Below are positions 14,765 to 23,323 of a stretch of DNA of 47,791 nucleotides, piece by piece (within the stretch, counting starts at the first letter, position 1; each line of letters opens with the position of its first letter). A program made the position numbers and the translations under genes. A model generated the notes under the pieces. The model was not told the DNA's origin and made no database searches. It saw only the letters and a program-made list of their open reading frames with translations. The DNA is from SLRI01 sp964576715 (GTDB taxonomy: Bacteria > Pseudomonadota > Alphaproteobacteria > Geminicoccales > Geminicoccaceae): assembly GCA_964576715.1 (NCBI GenBank), contig CAZNWE010000027.1, positions 1-47,791 of the forward strand, read 5' to 3'.

Positions 14765-16936
14765 TCAGCCCCCCTCGAGCCGGATGCGCGTGGTCAGCAG
14801 CTGCTTCGGATCGGCCGCGGGGCCGACGAAGAGGTCGATGGCGCCGAACTCGAGGCGAGGTTGGAGGTCGGGGCCGAGGAAGGCGAGGTCGTCGGCCGCG
14901 AGCTCGAAGGCGAGCGTGGTCGTTTCGTCGGGCTCGAGCATTGCCTTGGCGATGCCGCGGAGCTCGAGCAGGGGGCGGCTGATCGAGGCCACGGGGTCGC
15001 GGCTGAAGAGGAAGAGTGTGGTCTCGCCCGGGCGGGGCCCGTGGTTGGTGACGTCGACCGTGATCTCCAGTTTCTGGCCCGGGGCGATGGTCGAGCGCGA
15101 GACCCGCAGGTTTGTGGGCTCGAAGCGGCTGTAAGAGAGGCCGTGGGCAAAGGGGAAGAGCGGGTCGACCGGGAGGTCCTGGTATTTGGCGGTGTAGTGC
15201 TCGTCCTCGCGTGGTGGGCGGCCGGTCGGCAGGCGGCTCATGAAGATCGGCACCTGGCCGAGCGCCACGGGCCAGGTGACCGGCAGGCGGCCGGAGGGAT
15301 TACAGCGGCCGACGAGGATGTCGGCCACGGCATGGCCCGCCTCGCTGCCGAGGAACCAGGTGGCGAGGACGGCGTCGGCCGCTTCGAACAGCCAGGGCTC
15401 GAGGATCGGCCGGCCCGAGCTGAGGACGACGACGACCGGCTTGCCGACCTCGATGACGGTGCTCGCCAGGGCGGCCTGGTGGCCGGGCAGGCCGGGCGCG
15501 CCGCGGCTGTTGGCCTCGCCGCTCATGGTGAGCGCCTCGCCGAGACAGAGGATCACGCGGTCGGCCTCGCGGGCAGAAGCGACGGCGGCAGCGATGCCGT
15601 CAGCGTCACCGCCTTCGATGGCACAACCCCGGGCGTGGTGGATGCGGCTGCCGGCGAACGCCGCCTCGAGCCCGGCGAGCAGCGAGACGGCGTGGTCGGG
15701 GGCGGCGTACATCGCCCAGGGGCCGAGCATCTCGGGTGCCGCGTCGGCGAGCGGGCCGATCACCGCGAGGCTCGCCGGTTTCGGGTCGAGCGGCAGGACG
15801 TCGTTCCGGTTGGTGAGCAGCACGATCGATTTTTGCGCCGCCTCGCGGGCGAGGGTGCGGTGTGCCGGGATCGGTCCCTGGGCGAAGAAGGCCGGATCGC
15901 CGCGGCCGTAAGGGTCGTCGAAGAGGCCGAGCGCCGTCTTCAGCCGGAGCACGCGGCGGACAGCGTTGTCGATGGCGGCCTCGGCGACCAGACCACGCTT
16001 CAGGGCCCCGGGCAGCCCCTTGGGATAGGCCTCGCCCATGAGGTCGATGTCGATGCCGGCCTCGAGCCCGATCGCCGCCGCCTCGGCCAGGTCTTCGGCG
16101 ATGCCGTGCTGCACCAGCTCGTCGATGCCGCCATAATCGCTGACGATCACGCCGGTGAAGCCCCAGGCGGTGCGGACGACATCGCGGAGAATCTCGATGT
16201 TGCCGTGCATCGGCACGCCGGCCTGGTCGGTGAAGGCGGGCATCAGGCAGGCGGTGCCGGCCTCGACCGCGGCCTTGAACGGGGCCAAGTAGACCTCGTG
16301 GAAGCTGCGGTCGGAGACCTCGACCGGGGCGTAGTCGCGGCCGGCCAGGACGAGGCCGTAGCCGGCGAGATGCTTGGCGGTGGCGGCGACGCTTCGCCGG
16401 TCGGCGAGGCCAGCAGTCTGGAAACCCTCGACCTTGGCCGCGGCGAAGCGCGCGGCGACCCAGGGGTCCTCGCCGGGGCTCTCCGCGATCCGCCCCCAGC
16501 GCGGGTCGCGGGCAACGTCCAGCATCGGTGCGAAGGTGAGGGCCATGCCGTCGGCCGTGGCCTCGATGGCGGCGGCGCGGGCGGTGCGCTGCCAGAGGTC
16601 CGGGTCGAAGGCGGCGGCCTCGCCGAGCGGGATCGGAAAGACGGTACGCTGGCCGTGCAGCACGTCGCCGGTGAAGAGCACGGGGATCGCGAGCCGGCTC
16701 TCCTCGACGGCGATCCTTTGGATTTCGAGGGCACGGCCGGCGTCGCGGAGGTGCAGGAGGCTGCCGACGCGGCCGGCGCGGATATCGTCGGTGCCAACGT
16801 CGCAAGCCTTGGGCCCGCTCACCAGGTCGGCGGTGCGCAGGGTCAGCTGGCCGAGCTTCTCCGCGAGCGTCATCGCCGCGATGAGGCTCTCGATCCGCGC
16901 GTCGCCGTCGTCTTCTGGCCTGGCATCGGTCGGCAT
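14765..16936 (-). CDS. bglX: Glycoside hydrolase family 3 beta-glucosidase
   Basis: 723 aa. Family 3 (alpha/beta)8 domain with LTFAPMLDVARDPRWGRIAE, AATAKHLAGYG and the nucleophile Asp in GVIVSDYGGIDEL (about residue 265). The second domain has GEANSRGAPGLPGHQAAL, and a fibronectin III-like C-terminus begins near FAHGLSYSRFEPTNL. Members remove terminal beta-linked sugars from oligosaccharides. Unlike E. coli BglX there is no signal peptide, so it would act in the cytoplasm on imported saccharides. It stands alone, not in an operon with a transporter. The start is ATG 16936. The symbol reflects similarity only. Confidence 0.88.
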   Translation of the reverse strand: MPTDARPEDDGDARIESLIAAMTLAEKLGQLTLRTADLVSGPKACDVGTDDIRAGRVGSLLHLRDAGRALEIQRIAVEESRLAIPVLFTGDVLHGQRTVFPIPLGEAAAFDPDLWQRTARAAAIEATADGMALTFAPMLDVARDPRWGRIAESPGEDPWVAARFAAAKVEGFQTAGLADRRSVAATAKHLAGYGLVLAGRDYAPVEVSDRSFHEVYLAPFKAAVEAGTACLMPAFTDQAGVPMHGNIEILRDVVRTAWGFTGVIVSDYGGIDELVQHGIAEDLAEAAAIGLEAGIDIDLMGEAYPKGLPGALKRGLVAEAAIDNAVRRVLRLKTALGLFDDPYGRGDPAFFAQGPIPAHRTLAREAAQKSIVLLTNRNDVLPLDPKPASLAVIGPLADAAPEMLGPWAMYAAPDHAVSLLAGLEAAFAGSRIHHARGCAIEGGDADGIAAAVASAREADRVILCLGEALTMSGEANSRGAPGLPGHQAALASTVIEVGKPVVVVLSSGRPILEPWLFEAADAVLATWFLGSEAGHAVADILVGRCNPSGRLPVTWPVALGQVPIFMSRLPTGRPPREDEHYTAKYQDLPVDPLFPFAHGLSYSRFEPTNLRVSRSTIAPGQKLEITVDVTNHGPRPGETTLFLFSRDPVASISRPLLELRGIAKAMLEPDETTTLAFELAADDLAFLGPDLQPRLEFGAIDLFVGPAADPKQLLTTRIRLEGG

Positions 16937-17127
16937 GGCGCTGCTGCTCCCGTGGTCGGCGAGTGTGTCCGTGCCTCCTTAGCAGACGGGTGAAATTCGC
17001 GCACAGGTTGTTACAACGTCGACAGCAGCGCCCGCTATCACTAGGTCCCAAAGGCACGCCCGCGTTCAGTCGACCAACCCGGTTGCTTCGATGATCCCGA
17101 GCCGGCCGCAGATCCTTACCGCCCGAC

Positions 17128-18882
17128 ATGGCGCCCGCTGAGCCGGGCGGGGCGGCGCTGCGGCCGCCCGTGGGCGACCCCGGCACTGGCTTTGCCGCAG
17201 CCCTCCGTCAGCTCCGGGTGCTGCTCGCCGCGTTGCGCCACTCCCGCTTCTTCAAGCCCTGTGGGCTCCTGGCGCTCGGCATCCTCGTGGCGGTCGCGCT
17301 CAACATGGCTGGGCAGGTGCGGCTCAACACCTGGCAGGGTGACTTCTTCAACGCGCTGGCCGAGCGGCAGCTCGACGTGCTGCTGGCCGAATCGCTGGTC
17401 TTCTTTGCGATCATCGCAGTGCTGTTGACGCTGGTCGTCGGCGAGACCTGGTTTCGCGAGCTCTTGGAGGTGCGGCTGCGCGAGTGGCTGACCCGCGATC
17501 TGCTCGATCAGTGGGTCGCCGGCCGGCGGCCGTTCATGCTGTCTTTTGCCGGCGAGATGGCGGCCAACCCGGACCAGCGGATGCAGGCGGATGCCTTGAA
17601 GCTGACCGAGCTCTCGATCAGCCTGGGCATCGGCCTGCTGCGCTCGGTACTGCAGCTGTTGAGCTTCCTGGGCGTGCTCTGGGCGCTCTCGGCCGAGACG
17701 ACGTTCCTGATCGGCGGCGACGCGGTGCGCATCCCGGGCTACCTCGTCTGGTGTGCCCTGGCCTATGCGATCAGCGGCTCGTGGCTGACCTGGCGGGTCG
17801 GCCGGCCGCTGATCGGGATCAATGCCGAGCGCTATGCGCGGGAGGCCGAGCTGCGCTTCGCGCTGGTGCGGATCAACGAGCATGCCGAGGTGATCGCCCT
17901 GTCCGACGGCGCGCCCGACGAGCGGCGCTCTCTCGAACGGCCGGTCGATTCGGTCGTCGAGGTCACCCGGCGGCTGGCCAACGCGCTGGCGCGGCTGACC
18001 TGGATCACCTCGGGCTATGGCTGGCTCGGGCTGATCGTGCCGGTGCTCGCGGCGGCTCCCGGCTACTTCCAGGGCAGCCTGAGCTTCGGCGGGCTGATGA
18101 TGGCGGTGGGCGCCTTCAACCAGGTGCAGGCGGCGCTGCGCTGGTTCGTCGAGTATTTTCCGGTGATCGCGGATTGGCGGGCGACGCTTTTGCGCGTCGC
18201 CAGCTTCCGCGAGCTGCTGCCGACGCTGGACGCGCCGCCGGGCGGGAGGGCGCTGATCGACTACGCTGTGGATGATGACGACCGGATCGTCCTCGAGGGC
18301 CTGGTGATCGCCGCCAATGGCGGCGAGATCGTGCTCGACGAGCCGCGGGTCGAGCTACGGCCGGGCGAGCGGCTTCTGATCGTCGGCCGCCGCGGCATCG
18401 GCAAGAGCTCGCTCTTCAACGCCCTGGCCGGGCTCTGGCCCTATGGCGCCGGGCGGATCCTGATGCCGGCGCCCGAGCGGGTGATGTTCGTGCCGCAGCG
18501 CCCCTATCTGCCGCTCGGCACGCTGCGTGGCGCCGTCGCCTATCCCGCCGACCATGCCGCGACCGGCGACCACGCCGTCGCCGCCAGCCTCGAGCGGGTC
18601 GGGCTCGGTCATCTCGTGGACGAACTCGACGACGAGCGCCGCTGGGATCAGGAACTCGGGCTCGAGGACCAGCAGCGCCTGGTCATCGCCCGGCTGCTGC
18701 TGCACCGGCCACGGGCGGTGGTGATGGACGAGGCGCTGAGTGCCCTCGATGCCGACCGGCGGGCCTTTCTCCAGTCGATCTTCGAGGCCGAGCTGGCCCA
18801 GACCACGCTCGTCAGCTTTGCCGACGAGCCGTCGGGCGACGGCTTCTACCACCGCCACACGATCATGCGCCGCCGGCCCTAG
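17128..18882 (+). CDS. SbmA/BacA- or YddA-like ABC transporter, fused permease-ATPase
   Basis: 584 aa. The membrane domain has about six helices and the family signature LNTWQGDFFNALAERQLDVL, LREWLTRDLLDQW and ANPDQRMQAD. The ATPase domain follows from about residue 385: Walker A GRRGIGKSS (about 420), Q-loop-like MFVPQRPYLPLGTLRGAVAY, and Walker B RAVVMDEALSALD (about 530). The C-signature region is degenerate (LGLEDQQRLVIAR) and the usual H-loop His is replaced (LVSFADE). Relatives import or export peptides and vitamins across the inner membrane. The ribosome binding site upstream of ATG 17128 is weak. Probably monocistronic. Confidence 0.85.
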   Translation: MAPAEPGGAALRPPVGDPGTGFAAALRQLRVLLAALRHSRFFKPCGLLALGILVAVALNMAGQVRLNTWQGDFFNALAERQLDVLLAESLVFFAIIAVLLTLVVGETWFRELLEVRLREWLTRDLLDQWVAGRRPFMLSFAGEMAANPDQRMQADALKLTELSISLGIGLLRSVLQLLSFLGVLWALSAETTFLIGGDAVRIPGYLVWCALAYAISGSWLTWRVGRPLIGINAERYAREAELRFALVRINEHAEVIALSDGAPDERRSLERPVDSVVEVTRRLANALARLTWITSGYGWLGLIVPVLAAAPGYFQGSLSFGGLMMAVGAFNQVQAALRWFVEYFPVIADWRATLLRVASFRELLPTLDAPPGGRALIDYAVDDDDRIVLEGLVIAANGGEIVLDEPRVELRPGERLLIVGRRGIGKSSLFNALAGLWPYGAGRILMPAPERVMFVPQRPYLPLGTLRGAVAYPADHAATGDHAVAASLERVGLGHLVDELDDERRWDQELGLEDQQRLVIARLLLHRPRAVVMDEALSALDADRRAFLQSIFEAELAQTTLVSFADEPSGDGFYHRHTIMRRRP

Positions 18883-18894
18883 TGGATAGTCTCC

Positions 18895-19160
18895 AACGTT
18901 CGGTGCCCACGTTTCGCAGCGGCGAGGCGGAGGTGGGGGTGAAGTGGAGGTCCAGCGCGGGAAGCGGGCGAGCCAGGTTTTGACCTGGGAGTGCTGGTGC
19001 ACGGCTGCTGTCGTCGGCTTGCTGCCGACGCCTGATTCGAGGAGCGGGAGCGATGGTCAGCTGACCATCGGCGTCGAGAATGGCGGAATGGCCCTGCCGT
19101 GGAACAGGTCGAGCGCGGCAAAGAGCGTGCTGGTGCCGTTGCGCTCGTAATGGTGCGTCT
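18895..19160 (-). pseudogene. IS630-type transposase remnant, frameshifted
   Basis: Minus-strand fragments in different frames line up in the order of an IS630 DDE transposase: HYERNGTSTLFAALDLFHG (19080-19157), then HQHSQVKTWLARFPR (about 18960-19003), then LHFTPTSAS (about 18930-18955). In intact elements these are separated by a segment holding the second Asp and followed by a conserved Glu region, both lost here. At least one deletion and one frameshift separate the pieces. No terminal inverted repeats or target duplication were found. This accounts for the otherwise empty 325-bp spacer between the ABC transporter and lolD. Confidence 0.65.
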
Positions 19161-19207
19161 CTGGCGGCGCTGCGTGGGCGACGCCCGCCACGTCTGCTTG
19201 CTGCCGT

Positions 19208-19942
19208 TCAGGCCAGGGACGGCTGGGTCGCGGACCGTGTCGCGCCGGCCGTCGTGGCCGCCACCCATCGCCTGAGCTTGCCGTCGTGGAGCTCGAGGGT
19301 GCGGTCCATCGAGGCGGCGATGGCGGGGTTGTGCGTGGCGATGAACACGGCGGTGTCGGTCTCGCGGGCGACCTCGACGAGGAGGTCGAGGACCTGGGCC
19401 GAGGTCTTGGGGTCGAGATTGCCGGTGGGCTCGTCGGCGAGCAGCAGGCCCGGGCGGTTGGCGAGGGCCCGGGCGATGGCGACGCGCTGCTGCTCGCCGC
19501 CGGAGAGGCGGCCGGGGCGGTGGTCGAGGCGCTCGGCGAGGCCGAGGCGGGCGAGCAGTCCCTTGGCGCGGTCGGCGGCCGCGGCCCGGCCCGTGCCGGC
19601 GAGGAGCTGGGGCAGCATGACGTTCTCTTCGGCGGTGAAGTCGGCGAGCAGGTGGTGGAACTGGTAGACGAAGCCGATGCGGTTGCGCCGGAGGCCGGTG
19701 CGCTCGGCATCGGCGAGCTTCGAGCAGGCGCGGCCGTCGATCGTGACCTCGCCGGCCGAGGGTCGCTCGAGCAACGCCGCGATGTGCAGCAATGTCGACT
19801 TGCCCGAGCCCGAGGGGCCGACCAGGGCGACGAGTTCGCCCGTCTCGAGGGTGAGGTCGGCACCCTTGAGGATCAGGAGCTCGGCCGTGCCCTGGTGGAA
19901 GCGACGCTCGATGCCGGTGAGGGTCAGCACGGTCTCACTCAT
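19208..19942 (-). CDS. lolD: Lipoprotein-releasing system ATP-binding protein LolD
   Basis: 244 aa. ABC ATPase of the MacB/LolD type: Walker A GPSGSGKSTLLH, the LolD-typical GFVYQFHHLLADFTAEENVMLP, signature LSGGEQQRVAIARAL, Walker B LLLADEPTGNLD, and H-loop FIATHN. It powers transfer of outer-membrane lipoproteins from the inner membrane to LolA. The start is ATG 19942, inside the end of lolC (8-bp overlap), indicating coupled translation. The C-terminal 20 residues (ATTAGATRSATQPSLA) are a low-complexity extension. Confidence 0.94.
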   Translation of the reverse strand: MSETVLTLTGIERRFHQGTAELLILKGADLTLETGELVALVGPSGSGKSTLLHIAALLERPSAGEVTIDGRACSKLADAERTGLRRNRIGFVYQFHHLLADFTAEENVMLPQLLAGTGRAAAADRAKGLLARLGLAERLDHRPGRLSGGEQQRVAIARALANRPGLLLADEPTGNLDPKTSAQVLDLLVEVARETDTAVFIATHNPAIAASMDRTLELHDGKLRRWVAATTAGATRSATQPSLA

Positions 19943-21176
19943 AGCGGAGCGCTTCCACCGGATCGACGCGGGCGGCCCGCCAGGCCGGGTAGAGGGTGGC
20001 AACGAAGGAGAGCCCGAGGCCCATGCCGACGATTCTGAGCACATCGTCGACCCTCACCTCGGCGGGCAGCCGGGAGAGGAAGCGGATCTCTTCCGACCAG
20101 AGCTCGGCCCCGGTCAGGCCCTCGAGGAAGAGGCGGATGGAATCGATGTTGAGCGCGAAGGCGATGCCGAGGCTGAAGCCGACGATGGTGCCGACGATGC
20201 CGATGCTCGCACCCGCCAGGAAGAAGATGCGCATCACCGCCCCTTGAGTGGCGCCCATGCTCCTGAGGATGGCGATGTCGCGGCCCTTGGATTTCACCAG
20301 CATGGTGATGCCGGTGATGATGTTGAAGGCGGCGACGATGATGATCAGCGTCAAGATCAGGAACATGACGTTGCGCTCGACCTCGAGCGCGTTGAAAAAG
20401 TGTGAATTGAGCTGTTGCCAGTCGACCACCCGGCCCTGCCCCTGGGCTGCCGCGGCGATGGGGGTGCGCCAGCGCTGGACCGCTTCGGGCTGGTCGACCA
20501 GCACCTCGACGGCGGTGACCCGGTCGTCGAGCTGGAAGTACGCTTGCGCGTCCTCGCGGCCGATATAGGCGAAATTGTTGTCGTATTCGTACATCCCGAC
20601 CTCGAACAGGCCGGCGACGCGAAAGCTCTTGATCCTCGGGATGGTGCCGAAGGCGGTGGCTGCACCCTTGGGCGAGATCAGGCTGATCTGGCTGCCCACC
20701 CCGAGGCCCATGCGCTGCGCCATGCGGGTGCCGACGAGGATGCTGTCGGGTTCTTCCAGGGCTTGCAGCGAGCCGGCCACGATGTTGTCGGCGAAGATGC
20801 TCCGCCGGGCCAGATCCTCGGGCCGGACGCCGCGGACGATGGCGCCGGAGGCGATCTCGCCCGCCGAGGCCATGACCTGACCCTCGACATAGGCCATGGC
20901 ATCGACCACCCCCTCGATCGCCCTGAGCCGCTCGACCATGGCGGCATCGTCGGCGAGCCCCTCTGGCCCGGCGATGACGGTGGCGTGGCCGTTGACACCC
21001 AGGACCCGGTCGAGGAGTTCGCTCCTGAAGCCGTTCATCACCGCGAGCACGACGATCAGCGTGCCGACGCCGAGGGCGATGCCGACGAGCGCGAAGGCGG
21101 CGATCACCGAGATGAAGCCTTCGCCCCTGGTCGGCTTGAGGTAGCGCCAGGCGATCAGGCGCTCGGCCTGACGCAT
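19935..21176 (-). CDS. lolC: Lipoprotein-releasing system transmembrane protein LolC/LolE
   Basis: 413 aa, the standard length. N-terminal helix (FALVGIALGVGTLIVVLAVM) after the family start ERLIAWRYLKPTRGEGFISV, a periplasmic domain (about residues 50-265), and three C-terminal helices beginning MFLILTLIIIVAAFNIITGI, with the FtsX-type KSKGRDIAILRSMGATQGAV. It forms the Lol extraction complex with LolD. Only one such membrane gene is present, as in many alphaproteobacteria, where a homodimer may replace LolC/LolE. Its ATG overlaps the proS stop (TGATG). Confidence 0.93.
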   Translation of the reverse strand: MRQAERLIAWRYLKPTRGEGFISVIAAFALVGIALGVGTLIVVLAVMNGFRSELLDRVLGVNGHATVIAGPEGLADDAAMVERLRAIEGVVDAMAYVEGQVMASAGEIASGAIVRGVRPEDLARRSIFADNIVAGSLQALEEPDSILVGTRMAQRMGLGVGSQISLISPKGAATAFGTIPRIKSFRVAGLFEVGMYEYDNNFAYIGREDAQAYFQLDDRVTAVEVLVDQPEAVQRWRTPIAAAAQGQGRVVDWQQLNSHFFNALEVERNVMFLILTLIIIVAAFNIITGITMLVKSKGRDIAILRSMGATQGAVMRIFFLAGASIGIVGTIVGFSLGIAFALNIDSIRLFLEGLTGAELWSEEIRFLSRLPAEVRVDDVLRIVGMGLGLSFVATLYPAWRAARVDPVEALRYE

Positions 21177-22465
21177 CAGCCGGCGAGCCGGTCGAGGAGG
21201 GCGTCGGGTGTGAGCTCGACGGTCTCGCCCGTCCGCCTCGACTTGAGCTCGACCTTGCCCTCCTTGGCGCCGCGCGGGCCCACGGTCACCTGCCAGGGCA
21301 GGCCGATCAGTTCCATGGTGGCGAATTTGGCCCCGGCGCGTTCCTCACGGTCGTCGATCAGGGTTTCGATGCCGGCCCGCTCGAGCCGGCCGTAGAGGTC
21401 CATGGCGAGGCCGTGCGCGGTGGCATCGTCGGGGCGGAGATCGACGAGGCCGACCCGGAACGGGGCCACGGGCTCGGGCCAGACGATACCCTTGTCGTCG
21501 TGATTGGCCTCGATCAGGGCGCCGACGAGGCGCGACACGCCGATGCCGTAGGAGCCCATGTGAACGGGACGGGTCTCGCCGTCGGCGCCGATCACCGTCG
21601 CCCCCATCGGCTCGGCGTACTTGGTGCCGAAATAGAAGATGTGGCCGACCTCGATGCCGCGGCCGCTGCGCAAGCGGTCGGGCGGCACCGGGCAGGATGC
21701 CGGGTCGTGCTTGTCGTCGGCGGCGGCATAGAGGCTCTTCAGGCCCTCGACGTCGAAGGTCTCGGCGGAAAAGTCGACGACCTCGAAGGCGGCGTCGAAA
21801 TAGACGGCACTCTCGCCGGTCGACGCCAGGATCTGGAACTCGTGGCTGAGATTGCCGCCGATCGGGCCGGTCTCGGCCTGCATCGGAATGGCGGTGAGGC
21901 CCATCCGCTTGAAGGTCTTGAGGTATGCTATGAACATGTTGTTGTACGCTGCCTCGGCAGCGGCCTGGTCGACATCGAAACTGTAGGCGTCTTTCATCAG
22001 GAACTCGCGGCCGCGCATCACGCCGAAGCGGGGGCGGACCTCGTCGCGGAACTTCCACTGGATGTGGTAGAGGTTCAACGGCAGCTGCTTGAAGCTTTTG
22101 ACGTGCCGGCGGAAGATGTCGGTGACGTTCTCCTCGTTGGTCGGCCCGTAGAGCATGTCGCGCTCGTGGCGGTCCTGGATGCGCAGCATTTCCTTGCCGT
22201 AGTCGTCGTAGCGACCGCTCTCGCGCCAGAGATCGGCCGGCTGGATGGTCGGCATCAGGATCGGGATGGCGCCGGCCCGCTGCATCTCGTCGTGGACGAT
22301 GGCCTCGACCTTCCGGAGCACGTTGTAGCCCAAGGGCAGCCAGTCATAGATGCCGGCCGAGAGCTGCTGGATCATGCCGGCCCGGAGCATGAGCTGGTGG
22401 CTCACGATCTGGGCCTCGGCCGGGGTTTCCTTGAGCACGGGGAGAAAGTAGCGGGAAAGGCGCAT
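21176..22465 (-). CDS. proS: Prolyl-tRNA synthetase, short alphaproteobacterial form
   Basis: 429 aa. Charges tRNA-Pro. Class II synthetase motifs: motif 1 region LPLGYNVLRKVEAIVHDEMQ, motif 2 FRDEVRPRFGVMRGREFLMKD, motif 3 GSYGIGVSRLVGALIE, then the anticodon-binding domain with GLPWQVTVGPRGAKEGKVEL. The about 180-residue INS editing domain found in the E. coli enzyme is absent, as is typical of the alphaproteobacterial short form. It is the first gene of the coupled proS-lolC-lolD operon. Its 5' leader consists almost entirely of a 65-bp sequence that also occurs upstream of the neighbouring GNAT gene. Confidence 0.96.
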   Translation of the reverse strand: MRLSRYFLPVLKETPAEAQIVSHQLMLRAGMIQQLSAGIYDWLPLGYNVLRKVEAIVHDEMQRAGAIPILMPTIQPADLWRESGRYDDYGKEMLRIQDRHERDMLYGPTNEENVTDIFRRHVKSFKQLPLNLYHIQWKFRDEVRPRFGVMRGREFLMKDAYSFDVDQAAAEAAYNNMFIAYLKTFKRMGLTAIPMQAETGPIGGNLSHEFQILASTGESAVYFDAAFEVVDFSAETFDVEGLKSLYAAADDKHDPASCPVPPDRLRSGRGIEVGHIFYFGTKYAEPMGATVIGADGETRPVHMGSYGIGVSRLVGALIEANHDDKGIVWPEPVAPFRVGLVDLRPDDATAHGLAMDLYGRLERAGIETLIDDREERAGAKFATMELIGLPWQVTVGPRGAKEGKVELKSRRTGETVELTPDALLDRLAG

Positions 22466-22472
22466 CAGGGTC

Positions 22473-22537
22473 TCGACTGTTGGGCGAAATCTGGGCGGGT
22501 GATCGCACGGTTTGCGTTGCCGCGCAACGGCGGCCCC
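22473..22537. repeat. Duplicated leader sequence, copy 1 (upstream of proS)
   Basis: About 65 bp sharing TCGACTG, GGGTGAT-GCACGGTTTGCG and GCAACGGCGGCCCC with 23148-23213 in the same order and orientation. It occupies most of the 79-bp gap between the GNAT stop and the proS start. It contains a short hairpin (GTTGC-CGC-GCAAC). Confidence 0.75.
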
Positions 22538-22544
22538 TTGGCCT

Positions 22545-23114
22545 CTAGCCGCCGGTGCCGGGCCGTGACGCGAGCCAGGCCGCGCGCGGCAGCCGATAGA
22601 GCACGTGCGGGCGAAGCGGATGGCCTGCCGGCACGCCCGGGTGCTCGAAATCGTCCACAGCTCGGCGGGTCATGCCCAGGCGCTCCATCACCTGGCGCGA
22701 GCGCTGGTTGGCCGGCACGGTGAAGGCAATGACCTCGGCAAGCCCGAGCGGGCCGAACGCGTGGTCGAGGCAGGCCGCGGCGGCCTCGGTGGCATAGCCC
22801 TTGCCCCAGTGCTCGGCCGCCAGCCGCCAGCCGATCTCGATGGCCGGGGTAAAGGGTGCCTTGAAACCGACCACGGCCAGGCCAACCGACCCGATGAAGC
22901 TGGCCTCGCCCGGCACCTCCACGGCCCAGAAGCCGAACCCGTGCGTCGCCAGGTGCGCGCGGACGCAGGCCGCCTTGGCGTCGCTCGCCGCCCGGTCCAG
23001 CGTCTCCGGGAAATGCGCCATCACGCGCGGATCAGCGTTGAGTGCCGCGAAGGTCGGCAGGTCCTCGTTTCGCCAGGGGCGGAGGCGCAGGCGGGGTGTG
23101 ATGAGTGATGCCAA
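22545..23114 (-). CDS. GNAT-family N-acetyltransferase (RimJ/RimL type)
   Basis: 189 aa. Begins ASLITPRLRLRPWRNEDLPTF, the usual start of RimJ/RimL-like acetyltransferases, with the acetyl-CoA loop WGKGYATEAAAACLDHAF and the late strand NQRSRQVMERLGMTRR. The substrate (protein N-terminus or small amine) cannot be told. The start is TTG at 23114, chosen for CAGGAG 5 nt upstream and agreement with the family N-terminus; a longer frame to 23288 would add an unrelated low-complexity leader. It is flanked on both sides by the duplicated 65-bp leader sequence. Confidence 0.85.
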   Translation of the reverse strand: MASLITPRLRLRPWRNEDLPTFAALNADPRVMAHFPETLDRAASDAKAACVRAHLATHGFGFWAVEVPGEASFIGSVGLAVVGFKAPFTPAIEIGWRLAAEHWGKGYATEAAAACLDHAFGPLGLAEVIAFTVPANQRSRQVMERLGMTRRAVDDFEHPGVPAGHPLRPHVLYRLPRAAWLASRPGTGG

Positions 23115-23147
23115 TTCGACTCCTGGGGTCTTCTCGTGCCCAAAGTG

Positions 23148-23213
23148 TCGACTGCTGGACAACAATCTCGCCGGGTGATTGCACGGTTTGCGATGCGGTG
23201 CAACGGCGGCCCC
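23148..23213. repeat. Duplicated leader sequence, copy 2 (upstream of the GNAT gene)
   Basis: The second copy of the sequence at 22473-22537, about 80% identical over 65 bp. It ends 34 bp upstream of the GNAT start codon. Both copies stand in the same position and orientation relative to a minus-strand gene, so they may carry a duplicated promoter or leader. Confidence 0.75.
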
Positions 23214-23323
23214 GGCGCGTACACTCGCCGGCAGCACAGGATCGTGAGCGCAAGGCGACTTGCGTCCGAGGGGCATTTGCCTCGACACTTCCGTCCTCGA
23301 CTCACCAGCACGCGGGAGGCGTC

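Noticed and set aside
14225..16993. Open frame of over 900 codons on the + strand
   Set aside because: It is antisense to the GH3 beta-glucosidase, whose minus-strand frame has clear family motifs. The + strand translation is rich in Gly, Ala, Arg, Asp and Glu and has no family resemblance; it results from high GC content.
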